A stretch of DNA of 64,000 nt. Origin: JAPHSX01 sp041554195. GTDB taxonomy: Bacteria; Pseudomonadota; Gammaproteobacteria; Thiohalomonadales; Thiohalomonadaceae. Location of the stretch: contig JBFFMJ010000007.1 of assembly GCA_041554195.1 (NCBI GenBank), positions 128,219 through 192,218 of the forward strand. Direction: 5' to 3'. The notes under the pieces are model-generated. The model did no database searches. It saw only the letters and a list, made by a program, of their open reading frames with translations, and had not been told where the DNA came from. How positions within the stretch are numbered: position 1 is the stretch's first letter; every line of letters starts with the position of its first letter. Below, piece by piece: positions 35,437 to 44,501 of this stretch. Position numbers and translations under genes: made by a program.

Positions 35437-36810
35437 ATGAAGATCATCATCCTCGGTGCAGGCCAGGTCGGCTCCTCACTGGCCAACAACCTCGCCAGTG
35501 AGGCCAACGACATCACTGTCGTCGATGTCGACAGCCAGCTGCTGCACGACCTGCAGGATCGCCTCGACCTGCGAACCATTAAAGGACAGGCCTCCCACCC
35601 CGATGTACTGCAACGGGCCGGTGCCGAAGATGCCGACATGATCATCGCGGTAACCAATAGTGACGAAACCAATATCGTCGCCTGCCAGGTCGCCTATACC
35701 CTCTACCACACCCCCACCAAGATCGCCCGGGTGCGCTCACAGGCCTACCTCGAGCACGCCGAGCTGTTCACCCAGGAGGCGATGCCGGTCGATGTCATCA
35801 TCAGCCCCGAGCAGCTGGTCACCGACTATGTACACCGACTGATCGAACACCCCGGTGCGCTGCAGGTACTCGATTTTTCTGGCGGCCGGGTACAGCTGGT
35901 AGCGGTCAAGGCCTACTACGGCGGCCCGCTGGTGGGGCACGAGCTCAAGACCCTGCGCGACCACATGCCGGGGGTGCAGAGCCGCGTTGCCGCCATCTAC
36001 CGGCGTGGCTGTGCCATCAACCCCGAGGGCAACACCGTTATCGAGGCCGACGACGAGGTCTTCTTCATCGCCGCCAAGAAGGATATCCGGGCCGTAATGA
36101 GTGAGCTGCGCAAACTGGAGAAACCGGTCAAGCGGGTGATCATCGCCGGTGGCGGTAACATCGGCAAGCGCCTCGCCAAGGCACTGGAGAAGCGCTACCA
36201 GGTCAAGTTGATCGACCACAATGCTCGACGCACCCGCTCGATCTCCGAGGAGCTGGACAACACTATCGTGTTGCAGGGCGATGCCGCCGATGAAGAGCTG
36301 CTGCTGGAAGAGAACATCGAGCAGACCGATGTCTTCTGTGCCCTCACCAACGATGACGAGGTCAATATCCTCTCAGCGATGCTGGCCAAGCGCCTGGGGG
36401 CGCGCAAGACGATGGCGCTGATCAACCGCGCCGCCTATGTCGACCTGGTCGAAAGCGGCGATATCGACATCGCCATCTCACCGCCACAGGCAACGATTGG
36501 TTCACTATTGGCCCATGTGCGTCGCGGCGATGTGGTGATGGTGCACTCGCTACGCCGTGGTGCCGCCGAAGCCATCGAGGCGATCGCCCACGGCGATGCG
36601 GCCTCCTCCAAGGTGGTAGGCAGAGCGATTGATGAGATCAAGTTGCCGGATGGCACCACCATCGGTGCCATCGTACGCGGCGATGAGGTGCTGATCGCCC
36701 ACCACGATACGGTGATCGAAGCGGAGGACCACGTGCTGCTGTTCGTGGTCGATAAGAAGCGCATCCCCGAAGTCGAGCGGCTGTTCCAGGTCGGCGTAAC
36801 CTTCCTCTAG
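35437..36810 (+). CDS. trkA: Trk potassium uptake system regulatory subunit TrkA
   Basis: A 457-residue cytoplasmic NAD-binding regulator of the Trk K+ channel with two RCK repeats. The first nucleotide-binding motif is IIILGAGQVGSSLANNL at the N-terminus and the second is VIIAGGGNIGKRLAKALE near 235; each is followed by a TrkA-C domain. A 104-base gap separates it from ntrX. The ATG is preceded by a short inverted repeat (GGCG/CGCC around a T-run) next to the ribosome-binding site, which may affect initiation. It is followed by trkH after 13 bases. Confidence 0.96.
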   Translation: MKIIILGAGQVGSSLANNLASEANDITVVDVDSQLLHDLQDRLDLRTIKGQASHPDVLQRAGAEDADMIIAVTNSDETNIVACQVAYTLYHTPTKIARVRSQAYLEHAELFTQEAMPVDVIISPEQLVTDYVHRLIEHPGALQVLDFSGGRVQLVAVKAYYGGPLVGHELKTLRDHMPGVQSRVAAIYRRGCAINPEGNTVIEADDEVFFIAAKKDIRAVMSELRKLEKPVKRVIIAGGGNIGKRLAKALEKRYQVKLIDHNARRTRSISEELDNTIVLQGDAADEELLLEENIEQTDVFCALTNDDEVNILSAMLAKRLGARKTMALINRAAYVDLVESGDIDIAISPPQATIGSLLAHVRRGDVVMVHSLRRGAAEAIEAIAHGDAASSKVVGRAIDEIKLPDGTTIGAIVRGDEVLIAHHDTVIEAEDHVLLFVVDKKRIPEVERLFQVGVTFL

Positions 36811-36823
36811 TCCGATACCCAGC

Positions 36824-38278
36824 ATGCAACTAACTGCCATCCAACGTATCGTCGGCCTGCTGCTGATGCTCTTCAGCACCACCATGCTGCCGCCGCTCCT
36901 GGTCTCACTGCTAAGCGCCGATCAGCTTCACATCCCCTTCATGCTCGCATTTGCCCTCACCTTCACCACCGGTATGTTTGCCTGGCTACCGGTGCACAAT
37001 GTGCGCAAGGAGCTGCGACTGCGCGACGGCTTTATGGTGGTGGTGCTGTTCTGGACGGTACTCGGCCTGTTCGGTGCGCTACCCTTTGCCATTGGCAATA
37101 ACCCGCACCTGAGTATTACCGATGCGGTATTTGAATCGATTTCCGGCCTCACCACGACCGGGGCCACCGTGATCACCGGTATCGACAATCTCCCCCCCAG
37201 CATTCTCTACTACCGCCAGCAACTACAGTGGCTGGGCGGCATGGGTATCATCGTACTGGCCGTGGCCATCCTGCCAATGCTCGGCATCGGAGGTATGCAG
37301 CTCTATCGGGCCGAAACCCCCGGCCCGATGAAAGACAACAAACTCACCCCGCGTATCACCGAAACCGCCAAGGCACTGTGGTACATCTACCTCTGGCTCA
37401 CCATCAGCTGCGCCCTGGCCTACTGGTTTGCCGGCATGAGTTTCTTCGATGCCATCGGCCACAGCTTCTCCACTGTCGCCATTGGCGGCTTCTCCACCCA
37501 TGATGCGAGCATGGGCTACTTCCACGAGCAGCCACTAATCGAAATGGTTGCCATCGTCTTCATGCTGCTCTCCGGCGTTAACTTCGCCCTGCACTTTGTT
37601 GCCTGGCGCAGTGCCAGCCCGCGCCCCTATTTTCTCGACGCCGAGTTTAGAACCTACATCACGATCCTTGGCGTGATCAGCATCATCACCACCGTCTACC
37701 TCTATATAAACCAGACCTTCACGGAGCTGGAGCATACGGTCTTGCACGGCATCTTCCAGGTGGTCTCTATCGGCACTACCACCGGCTTTACCACCAGCAA
37801 CTACGCCCTGTGGCCCGGCTTCCTGCCGGTGCTGCTGCTGTTCGCCAGCTTCATCGGCGGTTGTGCCGGCTCCACCGGCGGCGGCATGAAGGTGATCCGT
37901 TTTCTGCTGTTGTTAAAACAGGGGATGCGTGAGATTGGCCGTCTGATTCACCCCAACGCGGTGATCCCGATCAAGGTCGGTGGCAAGGTCCTGCCTGACC
38001 GCGTTATCGACTCGGTGTGGGGCTTCTTTGCCACCTATGTCGCCATCTTCAGCATCATACTGCTGTTGTTAATGATGACCGGTCTCGATCAGATCACCGC
38101 CTTCTCCGCCGTCGCCGCCACCATGAACAACCTCGGCCCCGGGCTCGGTGATGTCGCCCTGCACTACGCCGATGTCTCCGACTTCGGCAAGTGGATTCTC
38201 TGTTTCGCCATGCTGCTGGGGCGGCTCGAAATATTCACCCTGCTGGTGCTGCTCACCCCCACCTTCTGGCGCAAATAA
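36824..38278 (+). CDS. trkH: Trk potassium uptake channel subunit TrkH/TrkI
   Basis: A 484-residue polytopic protein forming the K+ pathway in the inner membrane. Four pore repeats with selectivity glycines can be recognised, e.g. SGLTTTGATV, IGTTTGFTTSNY and GCAGSTGGGMKV. The length equals the usual TrkH (483). It forms an operon with trkA and, at the other end, touches the TTG start of the methyltransferase gene. Confidence 0.96.
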   Translation: MQLTAIQRIVGLLLMLFSTTMLPPLLVSLLSADQLHIPFMLAFALTFTTGMFAWLPVHNVRKELRLRDGFMVVVLFWTVLGLFGALPFAIGNNPHLSITDAVFESISGLTTTGATVITGIDNLPPSILYYRQQLQWLGGMGIIVLAVAILPMLGIGGMQLYRAETPGPMKDNKLTPRITETAKALWYIYLWLTISCALAYWFAGMSFFDAIGHSFSTVAIGGFSTHDASMGYFHEQPLIEMVAIVFMLLSGVNFALHFVAWRSASPRPYFLDAEFRTYITILGVISIITTVYLYINQTFTELEHTVLHGIFQVVSIGTTTGFTTSNYALWPGFLPVLLLFASFIGGCAGSTGGGMKVIRFLLLLKQGMREIGRLIHPNAVIPIKVGGKVLPDRVIDSVWGFFATYVAIFSIILLLLMMTGLDQITAFSAVAATMNNLGPGLGDVALHYADVSDFGKWILCFAMLLGRLEIFTLLVLLTPTFWRK

Positions 38279-38833
38279 TTGGATAACGAGGCCACACGCA
38301 TAAAGTGGGATGCCCGCTACCGCGATAGCCACCTCAATGCCAGCAGCATCGCCGAGGTCCTACGGCAAAACCCGCAACACCTGCCCACACAGGGGGTGGC
38401 GCTCGACCTCGCCACAGGCCTCGGTGGCAACGCGCTGTTTCTGGCAGCAAGAGGATTAGTCGTTCACGCCTGGGATATCTCCCCCGTAGCGATAGAAAAA
38501 CTCAACGCCCGTGCACAACAAAAGGGCCTCGTCCTGCACACCCAGTGTCGCGACTGCGTCGCCGCACCACCGCCACCCAGCAGCTACGATGTAATTGTCG
38601 TCAGCCGTTTTTTAGAACGCGAACTCTGCCCCGCTATCAGCGACGCACTCAAGCCCGGGGGCTTACTCTTTTATCAAACCTATACACAAAAAAAAGCGGG
38701 CAGCCGTGGACCGGGCAACCCCCATTTTTTGCTGGCGGAAGGTGAGTTACTCCAGCTATTCAGCGAGCTGCAGCCGCTCTCTTACCATGAGGCTGCAGAG
38801 GCACTTTTTATTGGCCAAAAAAAGTATGACTGA
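38279..38833 (+). CDS. class I SAM-dependent methyltransferase (TehB-like)
   Basis: A 184-residue protein beginning with TTG directly after the trkH stop. The SAM motif I is ALDLATGLGGNALFLA near residue 43, motif II acid is VHAWDISPVAIEKL, and motif IV is YDVIVVSRFLERELCPAI. The layout resembles small TehB/UbiE-like methyltransferases. The substrate is unknown. The immediate contact with trkH suggests co-expression rather than a shared function. Confidence 0.85.
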   Translation: MDNEATRIKWDARYRDSHLNASSIAEVLRQNPQHLPTQGVALDLATGLGGNALFLAARGLVVHAWDISPVAIEKLNARAQQKGLVLHTQCRDCVAAPPPPSSYDVIVVSRFLERELCPAISDALKPGGLLFYQTYTQKKAGSRGPGNPHFLLAEGELLQLFSELQPLSYHEAAEALFIGQKKYD

Positions 38834-38961
38834 CATCTTGGGGGGCTCGCCTCATCCGCCGCTGACAGCGGCCTGCATGACGGCGATAAGCGGTTGGACT
38901 AGACTTGTCATTTAGCGTGTTCAGCACCGTACCGCCATTTTCGACCGACAGGCAGCCGCTT

Positions 38962-39564
38962 ATGTCCCGATGTCTTCTTTCCCTGTTATTGACACTGTTT
39001 GCTGTCGCGCTGCCGGCCGCTGAACTGACGCTATTGAGCGGCGCTCAGGGCGGCGGGCGACTCAATCATATCGATACCAGCAGTACGCTACGCTTTGAGC
39101 AGACTCCTTCCCGCGCCCTCATTCTCGGCTGGCCTGTTAGCCACCATCAGGATCTGGAGATCTTTTACAGCCAGCAACAGACCCGGCTTATCGACGGCAG
39201 TGTTGCCGTCCCGGCGCAGGCCCTGTTTGATATCGATGTCCACTACCTGCAGCTGGGCGGTACGGTACTCTCCGAGCAACGCTATGGCTGGCAGGGCTTC
39301 CTGAGCGGTGGCCTGGGGTTGACCCACTTCAGCCCCTCACTTGGCGGGGCCACCGCGGAGAATCGCGCCTCGATGAGCCTGGGGCTGGGTGCCCGTTGGA
39401 TGCCGCACGACCATGTGGGACTGCGCCTGGAGTCGCGTCTCTATGGCAGCCTGTTTAACAGCAATAGCGCGATCTTCTGCAGTGGTGGTTGCCAGGTATC
39501 CGTGTCGGGGGATCTGCTCAGCCAGTATGCGATCTTTGCCGGGCTGGTGGTGCGCTTCGACTAA
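38962..39564 (+). CDS. exported beta-barrel protein of the outer membrane
   Basis: About 200 residues starting at ATG 38962 (MSRCLLSLLLTLFAVALPAA), a clear signal peptide; the open frame extends upstream without support. The mature part has alternating polar and hydrophobic residues, many aromatic and glycine positions, and ends in VVRFD with a penultimate Phe, typical of an 8-10-stranded outer-membrane barrel (OmpW/OmpA-like size). Two cysteines (IFCSGGCQVS) near the end could pair. No specific family was identified. It converges on rmuC with only 7 bases between the stops. Confidence 0.75.
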   Translation: MSRCLLSLLLTLFAVALPAAELTLLSGAQGGGRLNHIDTSSTLRFEQTPSRALILGWPVSHHQDLEIFYSQQQTRLIDGSVAVPAQALFDIDVHYLQLGGTVLSEQRYGWQGFLSGGLGLTHFSPSLGGATAENRASMSLGLGARWMPHDHVGLRLESRLYGSLFNSNSAIFCSGGCQVSVSGDLLSQYAIFAGLVVRFD

Positions 39565-39571
39565 CTCCCTA

Positions 39572-41068
39572 CTACTCCGTCTGCTGCCCTGACCCGGGTT
39601 GATGCGCCAGTTCCAGTTCCCCCTTCTCCTGTAGATGTTTCGGCAGTTCGTTCTTCACCGCGACACCCAGCTTCTTGAATTCACCGGCCTGTTTTATCAC
39701 GTTGCCGCGCCCGCTATAGAGGCGGCTGTAAGCGGTTTGATAACTCTCACGCGCCTTCTCCAGCGCACTGCCCACATCGTCCATGCTCTCGACAAACAGA
39801 CGCAGTTTGTCATAGAGCTTACCCGCCTTGTCGGCCAGCTCAGCGGTGTGCTTGTTCTGGTCTTCAAAGCGCCACAGCTGGCGCACGATATTGAGGCTGG
39901 TGAGCAGGGTGGTGGGGGTGGCGACCAGCACATTCTGCTCCAGCGCCTTCTGGAACAGTGACTCATCCCCCTTCAGCGCCTCGACAAAGGCCGACTCGAT
40001 GGGGATGAACATAAAGACCATCTCCGGGGAGTTGAGGCCGGGCAGCTCGAAGTAGTTGCGATCGGCCAGCTCCTTGATGCGGTTGGCGACCGAGGCGATA
40101 TGCTCTTTAAGCGCCTGCTCGCGCTCCACCTCCTCCTCGGCATTGACATAACGGGTGTAGGCATTGAGCGAGACCTTGGCGTCGATCACCAGGTGTTTCT
40201 CATCGGGCAGATAGACGATGGCATCGGGGCGTGAGCGACCATTCTCCGTGTTAAAGCTGACCTCACGCCGATAGTCGATATCCTTGCGCAGACCGGAGCG
40301 CTCCAGCACATTCTCCAGGATCAGCTCCCCCCAGTTACCCTGGGTCTTCTTCTGCCCCTTCAGCGCGGTGGCCAGCTGGTGCGCCTCTTCGGTGATCTGT
40401 TTATTCAACTCCTGCAGGTGCTGCAGCTCAGCCCGTAGCGCCCCCTGCTGCTGCGTATCCTTGTGGTGGATATCCTCGACCTTCTTGCGGAATTCATCGA
40501 TCTGGGTGCGGAAGGGGCCGAGCAGGGTAGCCATCGACTGTTTGCTCTTCTCATCGAAGGCCCGGCCCTTCTCCTCGAAGATCTGGTTGGCGAGATTCTG
40601 AAACTCTTTTTTCAGACGCTCCTCATGCTCCTGCAGGCGGGCAAACTGCTGACGCACGTGCTCCTCCTTCTCCTTCGCACTGGTACGCAGCTCGGCGTTC
40701 TCTGATTGCAAGGCACCGACACGCCCCTGTTCATTCTTCACCTCGCCCTTCAGTACCGCAATCTCATCCAGCGCCTGCGCCATCCGCTCTTCAACGGCCT
40801 GCAGCCGCGCACTGCTACCGTGGCCCTCGCGTAGTGCCTCATCACGCTGCATGGTGGCCTGCTGGAGTTGTCCCTGGAGTGTATGCTGCTGTGCCTGCAA
40901 CGCCTCTAACTGTCGGGCCTGTCCAGCCTCTTTCTCGCGCACCACCGCCAGTTCGGTCTCCAGCGGTTTGAGCTTGCGCCCCGCGACAAGCGTCGCCAGC
41001 AGGTAGGCGACTGCCGCGCTGAACAGCGCGATCAGGGCAGGTAGCGCCCAGGGTTGGTCTTGCAGCAT
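39572..41068 (-). CDS. rmuC: DNA recombination protein RmuC
   Basis: A 498-residue protein with an N-terminal membrane anchor (PALIALFSAAVAYLLATLVAG), a long coiled coil (about 35-200) and a nuclease-like RmuC domain (about 215-430). The domain contains NWGELILENVLERSGLRKDI and the KHLVIDAKVSLNAYTRYV segment with candidate active-site Asp and Lys. The family limits inversions at short inverted repeats and acts in phage defence in some bacteria. A tandem heptamer repeat lies about 64 bases upstream of its ATG. Confidence 0.94.
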   Translation of the reverse strand: MLQDQPWALPALIALFSAAVAYLLATLVAGRKLKPLETELAVVREKEAGQARQLEALQAQQHTLQGQLQQATMQRDEALREGHGSSARLQAVEERMAQALDEIAVLKGEVKNEQGRVGALQSENAELRTSAKEKEEHVRQQFARLQEHEERLKKEFQNLANQIFEEKGRAFDEKSKQSMATLLGPFRTQIDEFRKKVEDIHHKDTQQQGALRAELQHLQELNKQITEEAHQLATALKGQKKTQGNWGELILENVLERSGLRKDIDYRREVSFNTENGRSRPDAIVYLPDEKHLVIDAKVSLNAYTRYVNAEEEVEREQALKEHIASVANRIKELADRNYFELPGLNSPEMVFMFIPIESAFVEALKGDESLFQKALEQNVLVATPTTLLTSLNIVRQLWRFEDQNKHTAELADKAGKLYDKLRLFVESMDDVGSALEKARESYQTAYSRLYSGRGNVIKQAGEFKKLGVAVKNELPKHLQEKGELELAHQPGSGQQTE

Positions 41069-41131
41069 GGTTTTGCTCCGGCATGGCTATTTTCGGTCGC
41101 TGGGTGACCGGTATGGAGCGATTGTACAACG

Positions 41132-41164
41132 AAAGGGGAAAGGGGAAAGGGGAAAGGGGAAAGG
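41132..41164. repeat. tandem heptamer repeat (AAAGGGG) x 4.7
   Basis: The unit AAAGGGG is repeated four full times plus five bases without a mismatch. It lies in the noncoding gap between rmuC (start at 41068) and the DsrC-like gene (end at 41219), where rmuC transcription would start. Such short perfect repeats can change copy number by strand slippage. Confidence 0.9.
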
Positions 41165-41218
41165 CAGGATTGTACCCTCTGCCTTTCACTCAGGATCGGT
41201 AGTAGCGGTAAGGTGGGA

Positions 41219-41584
41219 CTAGTGCTCCCCCCGCGTACGATGAATCCCCGCCAGACGATTCCCCTGCTTCTGTGGCCCGCCCTTGGGAAAGATATCGTGC
41301 AAATAGTGGTTGTTGCCGTGCTCTGGCCCCCACGCTTTTTTGAAATGTTTAATCATTTCGCGTACCTGTACCTGAACCCGGTGTTCGGCAAAGTAGTCAC
41401 GAATATAGTGGATCACCTCCCAGTGCTCATCAGTTAGCTCGAGTCCCTCTGCCTCAGCAAGTGCGATAGCAAAATCCTCGGTCCACTCATCGATATTGAT
41501 GATGTAACCCTCTTTATCGGTTCGTATCTGCTTGTCACCAACATCGAGAAGTTTCTCATTATGGATACTGGAATCAACGTGCAC
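41219..41584 (-). CDS. DsrC/TusE-family protein without cysteines, at end of nar locus
   Basis: A 121-residue protein starting at GTG with the strong Shine-Dalgarno GGAGGTG. It has the family core (DKEGYIINIDEWTEDFAIALA, LTDEHWEVIHYIRDYF, MIKHFKKAWGPEHGNNHYLH and FPKGGPQKQGNRLAG). True DsrC has two conserved C-terminal cysteines (...C-x10-C) and TusE keeps one for sulfur relay. Here both positions are replaced (GNRLAGIHRTRGEH) and no cysteine exists anywhere. It cannot carry persulfide by that chemistry and may be a regulatory or binding protein (RspA-like). It lies 86 bases after narI on the same strand. Confidence 0.88.
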   Translation of the reverse strand: MHVDSSIHNEKLLDVGDKQIRTDKEGYIINIDEWTEDFAIALAEAEGLELTDEHWEVIHYIRDYFAEHRVQVQVREMIKHFKKAWGPEHGNNHYLHDIFPKGGPQKQGNRLAGIHRTRGEH

Positions 41585-41670
41585 CGTTCACCTCCGGAGT
41601 TCGTTCTGAATTGAATAGATGATGTAAACAAAGAAGCTGCCTGCGAGTGCAGACAGCCTTTACAGCGGTT

Positions 41671-42366
41671 TTAGTAACGACCAACCCGCTTCATGCGTAC
41701 CACCTGATAGGCGCGGCCCAGGTAGCCAATCGGCACGCTCCACACATGTACCAGACGGGTGAACGGGAAGATCAGGAACACCGTCATGCCGAAGAAGATG
41801 TGCAGTTTATACACGCCATCTACCGAGGCGATCAGGTCGGGGTTCGGTTGCAGTGTGGCAACACTCTGTACCCAGTCGACCAGCATCAGCATGGTGGTGG
41901 CATCACCGTGGCCGGCATGACCGATGGAGGTCGGTATCGTCGATAGACCCAGCATCAGTGTCACCACGACCCAACCGATGGTGAAGGTGTCACGCTTGCG
42001 TCCGGCGGCACGAATGCGATCATTACTGATGCGTCGCAGCCACAACATAAAGCCACCGATCAGTGCCATGGCACCGAAGATAACACCGGCACCAATCGCG
42101 ATGTACTGGTGCTGAATATCAGAGATACCCAGCGCCAGGAATACGCTGTGCGGTGTCAACATGCCCGCAAGGTGACCGAAGAAAATGGCAATAATGCCCA
42201 CATGAAACAGGTTACTCGCCACCCGCATACCGCTGTTACTGAGTAACTGACTGGAGTCAGCTTTCCAGGTGTACTGCTCACGGTCATAGCGGATCCAATT
42301 ACCGAGCAGGAAAATTGTTCCTGCCAGATACGGATAGGCACCAAAAATAAAATCGTGCAATGTCAT
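41671..42366 (-). CDS. narI: respiratory nitrate reductase gamma subunit (cytochrome b)
   Basis: A 231-residue membrane protein with five hydrophobic helices that binds two b-type haems and takes electrons from quinol. The start at ATG 42364-42366 (MTLHDFIFGAYPYLAGTIFL) follows GGAG at good spacing; the longer frame is not needed. Haem-ligand histidines are in HVGIIAIFFGHLAGML and HIFFGMTVFLIFPFTRLVH. It is the last classic gene of the narGHJI operon. Confidence 0.96.
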   Translation of the reverse strand: MTLHDFIFGAYPYLAGTIFLLGNWIRYDREQYTWKADSSQLLSNSGMRVASNLFHVGIIAIFFGHLAGMLTPHSVFLALGISDIQHQYIAIGAGVIFGAMALIGGFMLWLRRISNDRIRAAGRKRDTFTIGWVVVTLMLGLSTIPTSIGHAGHGDATTMLMLVDWVQSVATLQPNPDLIASVDGVYKLHIFFGMTVFLIFPFTRLVHVWSVPIGYLGRAYQVVRMKRVGRY

Positions 42367-42376
42367 GATTCTCTCC

Positions 42377-42892
42377 TCAAGCTGCCTTGGCCAGATAGCC
42401 ACGCTTCTCTATGACTCTAATCAGACGGCCGTAGAGGCTGTCCACCTTTTCCAGATTATCCGCTAACACCGTCAACACCTTTGCTGCATCGTTGAGGAAG
42501 AAACGCGCCTGAATCTCATCAAGCGTCGAAACATACTCAAGAATCAGCGGCAAAAAGTCGGGCAGTTCACCGTTAGATACTTCAAGCCCGGCGGCCTTGT
42601 AGTGCTCCGATATTTCCACCATTGCCGGCCCGCGCTCCCGACTCTCACCAAACAGGTGGTGGGTCAGGTGCAGGTCATGCTCCGGGGTCATGTCGAAGGT
42701 ATCGACATAGGCCTGTTGCAGGCGCGTCAGGTCCAGTGAGTTCATCCAGCTGACCAGCTCCGTCACCACGGCCTTCTCTTGCGCGCTGACCTCCAAGTCG
42801 CTCTGAACCAACTGCTGAACGGCATGCAGATTGCTCATTAACTCGGCATCCGGGTAGTCGAGCAGGCGTGCTGCTATTTTATAAAATTGCAT
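42377..42892 (-). CDS. narJ: nitrate reductase assembly chaperone NarJ
   Basis: A 171-residue soluble chaperone of the TorD/NarJ family, shorter than E. coli NarJ (236). It helps insert the molybdenum cofactor into NarG before membrane attachment. The region DLHLTHHLFGESRERGPAM and the YVDTFDMTPEHD segment are family-like. Shine-Dalgarno AAGGGGAGG precedes the ATG. It lies between narH and narI with short gaps. Confidence 0.93.
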   Translation of the reverse strand: MQFYKIAARLLDYPDAELMSNLHAVQQLVQSDLEVSAQEKAVVTELVSWMNSLDLTRLQQAYVDTFDMTPEHDLHLTHHLFGESRERGPAMVEISEHYKAAGLEVSNGELPDFLPLILEYVSTLDEIQARFFLNDAAKVLTVLADNLEKVDSLYGRLIRVIEKRGYLAKAA

Positions 42893-42906
42893 CGTCTTGC
42901 CTCCCC

Positions 42907-44469
42907 TTAACCCTTGCCCTTGGTGTCAACCGGTACCACGCCCTTGGGGTTGTGGGTACTGATACGACGCGCCGGGAACAGGGTGACACCTGAACCACCA
43001 TCCTCACCGTGAGAACTGATGTTGCCTGCCGTGAAGCCGACCTGGCCCTGGAAGGCGTAGGGGTCATCCTGCACCATCTCTTCATGCGCGGTGGGAATAA
43101 CGAAGCGGTCTTCGTAGTTGGCAATACCGAGCAAGTTATACATCGCATCGGACTGTGCCTCGGTAAGGCCGGCGGTCTCCAGTGCCGCGGTATTGGTAAC
43201 ACCATCCACCGCCTTGCTGCGCTGATTGCTGCGCATCGCCAGCAGTTTTTGCAGCGCACTGATGATCGGACCTTCATCACCGGCGGTCAGCAGATTGGCC
43301 AGGTACTTCGCCGGGAAGCGCAGTGCCTCGGCCTTGGGGATATTGCCATCGGCCTCGGTGGGCAGATTGCGCTGGTCGATCTGGCTCTGTACCGGAGAGA
43401 GCGGTGGCACGTACCACATCATCGGCAGGGTGCGATACTCAGGGTGGATGGGGAAGGCGATCTTCCACTCCATCGCCATTTTGTAGACCGGTGACTTTTG
43501 CGCCGCTTCAATCCACTGCATCGGTACACCGTCGGCCTCGGCCTGCTTGATCACCTCGGGGTCACTCGGGTCGAGGAAGATCCCCATCTGTGCATCATAG
43601 AGCTTCTGCTCGTTGTCGGTACCGGCGGTATCGGCGATCTTGTCGGCATCGTAGAGCATCACGCCGACGTAGCGGATACGACCCACACAGGACTCGGCGC
43701 AGGCCATCGGCATGCCCGACTCGATGCGCGGATAACAACCGATGCACTTCTCTGATTTACCCGACTCCCAGTTGTAGTAGACCTTCTTGTAGGGGCAGCC
43801 ACTGACGCACATGCGCCAGCCACGACACTTGTCCTGATCCACCAGCACGATACCGTCCTCGGCACGCTTGTAGATGGCACCGGAAGGACAGGAGGCAACA
43901 CAAGCCGGGTTGAGGCAGTGGTTGCACAAGCGTGGCAGATACATATGGAAGGTCTTCTCGAAATCGGCATACATCTGCTTTTCGATATTCTTGAAGTTCT
44001 GATCCACCGAGCGCTTCTCGAACTCGCCCGCCAGATCATCCTCCCAGTTGGGACCCCACTGAATCTTCTCCATCCGCTTTCCGGTCAGCTGCGAGAACGG
44101 ACGTGCCGTTGGCGCCGCCTCAGAGAGTGGCTTGTTCTGAAGTTTGGCGTAGTCGTAATCGTAGGGCTCGTAGTAGTCGTCAATCTCCGGCATATCGGGG
44201 TTGGCGAAGATATTGAGCAGCTTGCTGACACGGCCACCGGCCTTGAGCTCCAGCTGGCCACCCTTCTTCACCCAACCACCGTTCCACTTCTCCTGGTTCT
44301 CCCACTCCTTGGGGAAACCGATGCCGGGCTTACTTTCAACATTATTGAACCAGGCGTACTCGACACCCTTGCGGTTGGTCCAGATGTTTTTGCAGGTGAC
44401 CGAACAGGTGTGGCAACCGATGCACTTGTCCAGATTCAGTACCATGGCGATTTGCGCGCGAATTTTCAT
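42907..44469 (-). CDS. narH: respiratory nitrate reductase beta subunit
   Basis: A 520-residue iron-sulfur protein that carries electrons from NarI to NarG, with three [4Fe-4S] clusters and one [3Fe-4S] cluster. The first cluster motif is CIGCHTCSVTCKN (from residue 16). Near residue 185 is CNHCLNPACVASCPSGA, and CRGWRMCVSGCPYKKVYYNW holds the Trp that replaces a Cys and defines the 3Fe cluster. GAGGAG stands before the ATG. The gap to narG is short, so it is in the same transcript. Confidence 0.97.
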   Translation of the reverse strand: MKIRAQIAMVLNLDKCIGCHTCSVTCKNIWTNRKGVEYAWFNNVESKPGIGFPKEWENQEKWNGGWVKKGGQLELKAGGRVSKLLNIFANPDMPEIDDYYEPYDYDYAKLQNKPLSEAAPTARPFSQLTGKRMEKIQWGPNWEDDLAGEFEKRSVDQNFKNIEKQMYADFEKTFHMYLPRLCNHCLNPACVASCPSGAIYKRAEDGIVLVDQDKCRGWRMCVSGCPYKKVYYNWESGKSEKCIGCYPRIESGMPMACAESCVGRIRYVGVMLYDADKIADTAGTDNEQKLYDAQMGIFLDPSDPEVIKQAEADGVPMQWIEAAQKSPVYKMAMEWKIAFPIHPEYRTLPMMWYVPPLSPVQSQIDQRNLPTEADGNIPKAEALRFPAKYLANLLTAGDEGPIISALQKLLAMRSNQRSKAVDGVTNTAALETAGLTEAQSDAMYNLLGIANYEDRFVIPTAHEEMVQDDPYAFQGQVGFTAGNISSHGEDGGSGVTLFPARRISTHNPKGVVPVDTKGKG

Positions 44470-44501
44470 AATTGTCTCCTCGAATCTCGGTTAACCACGG
44501 A

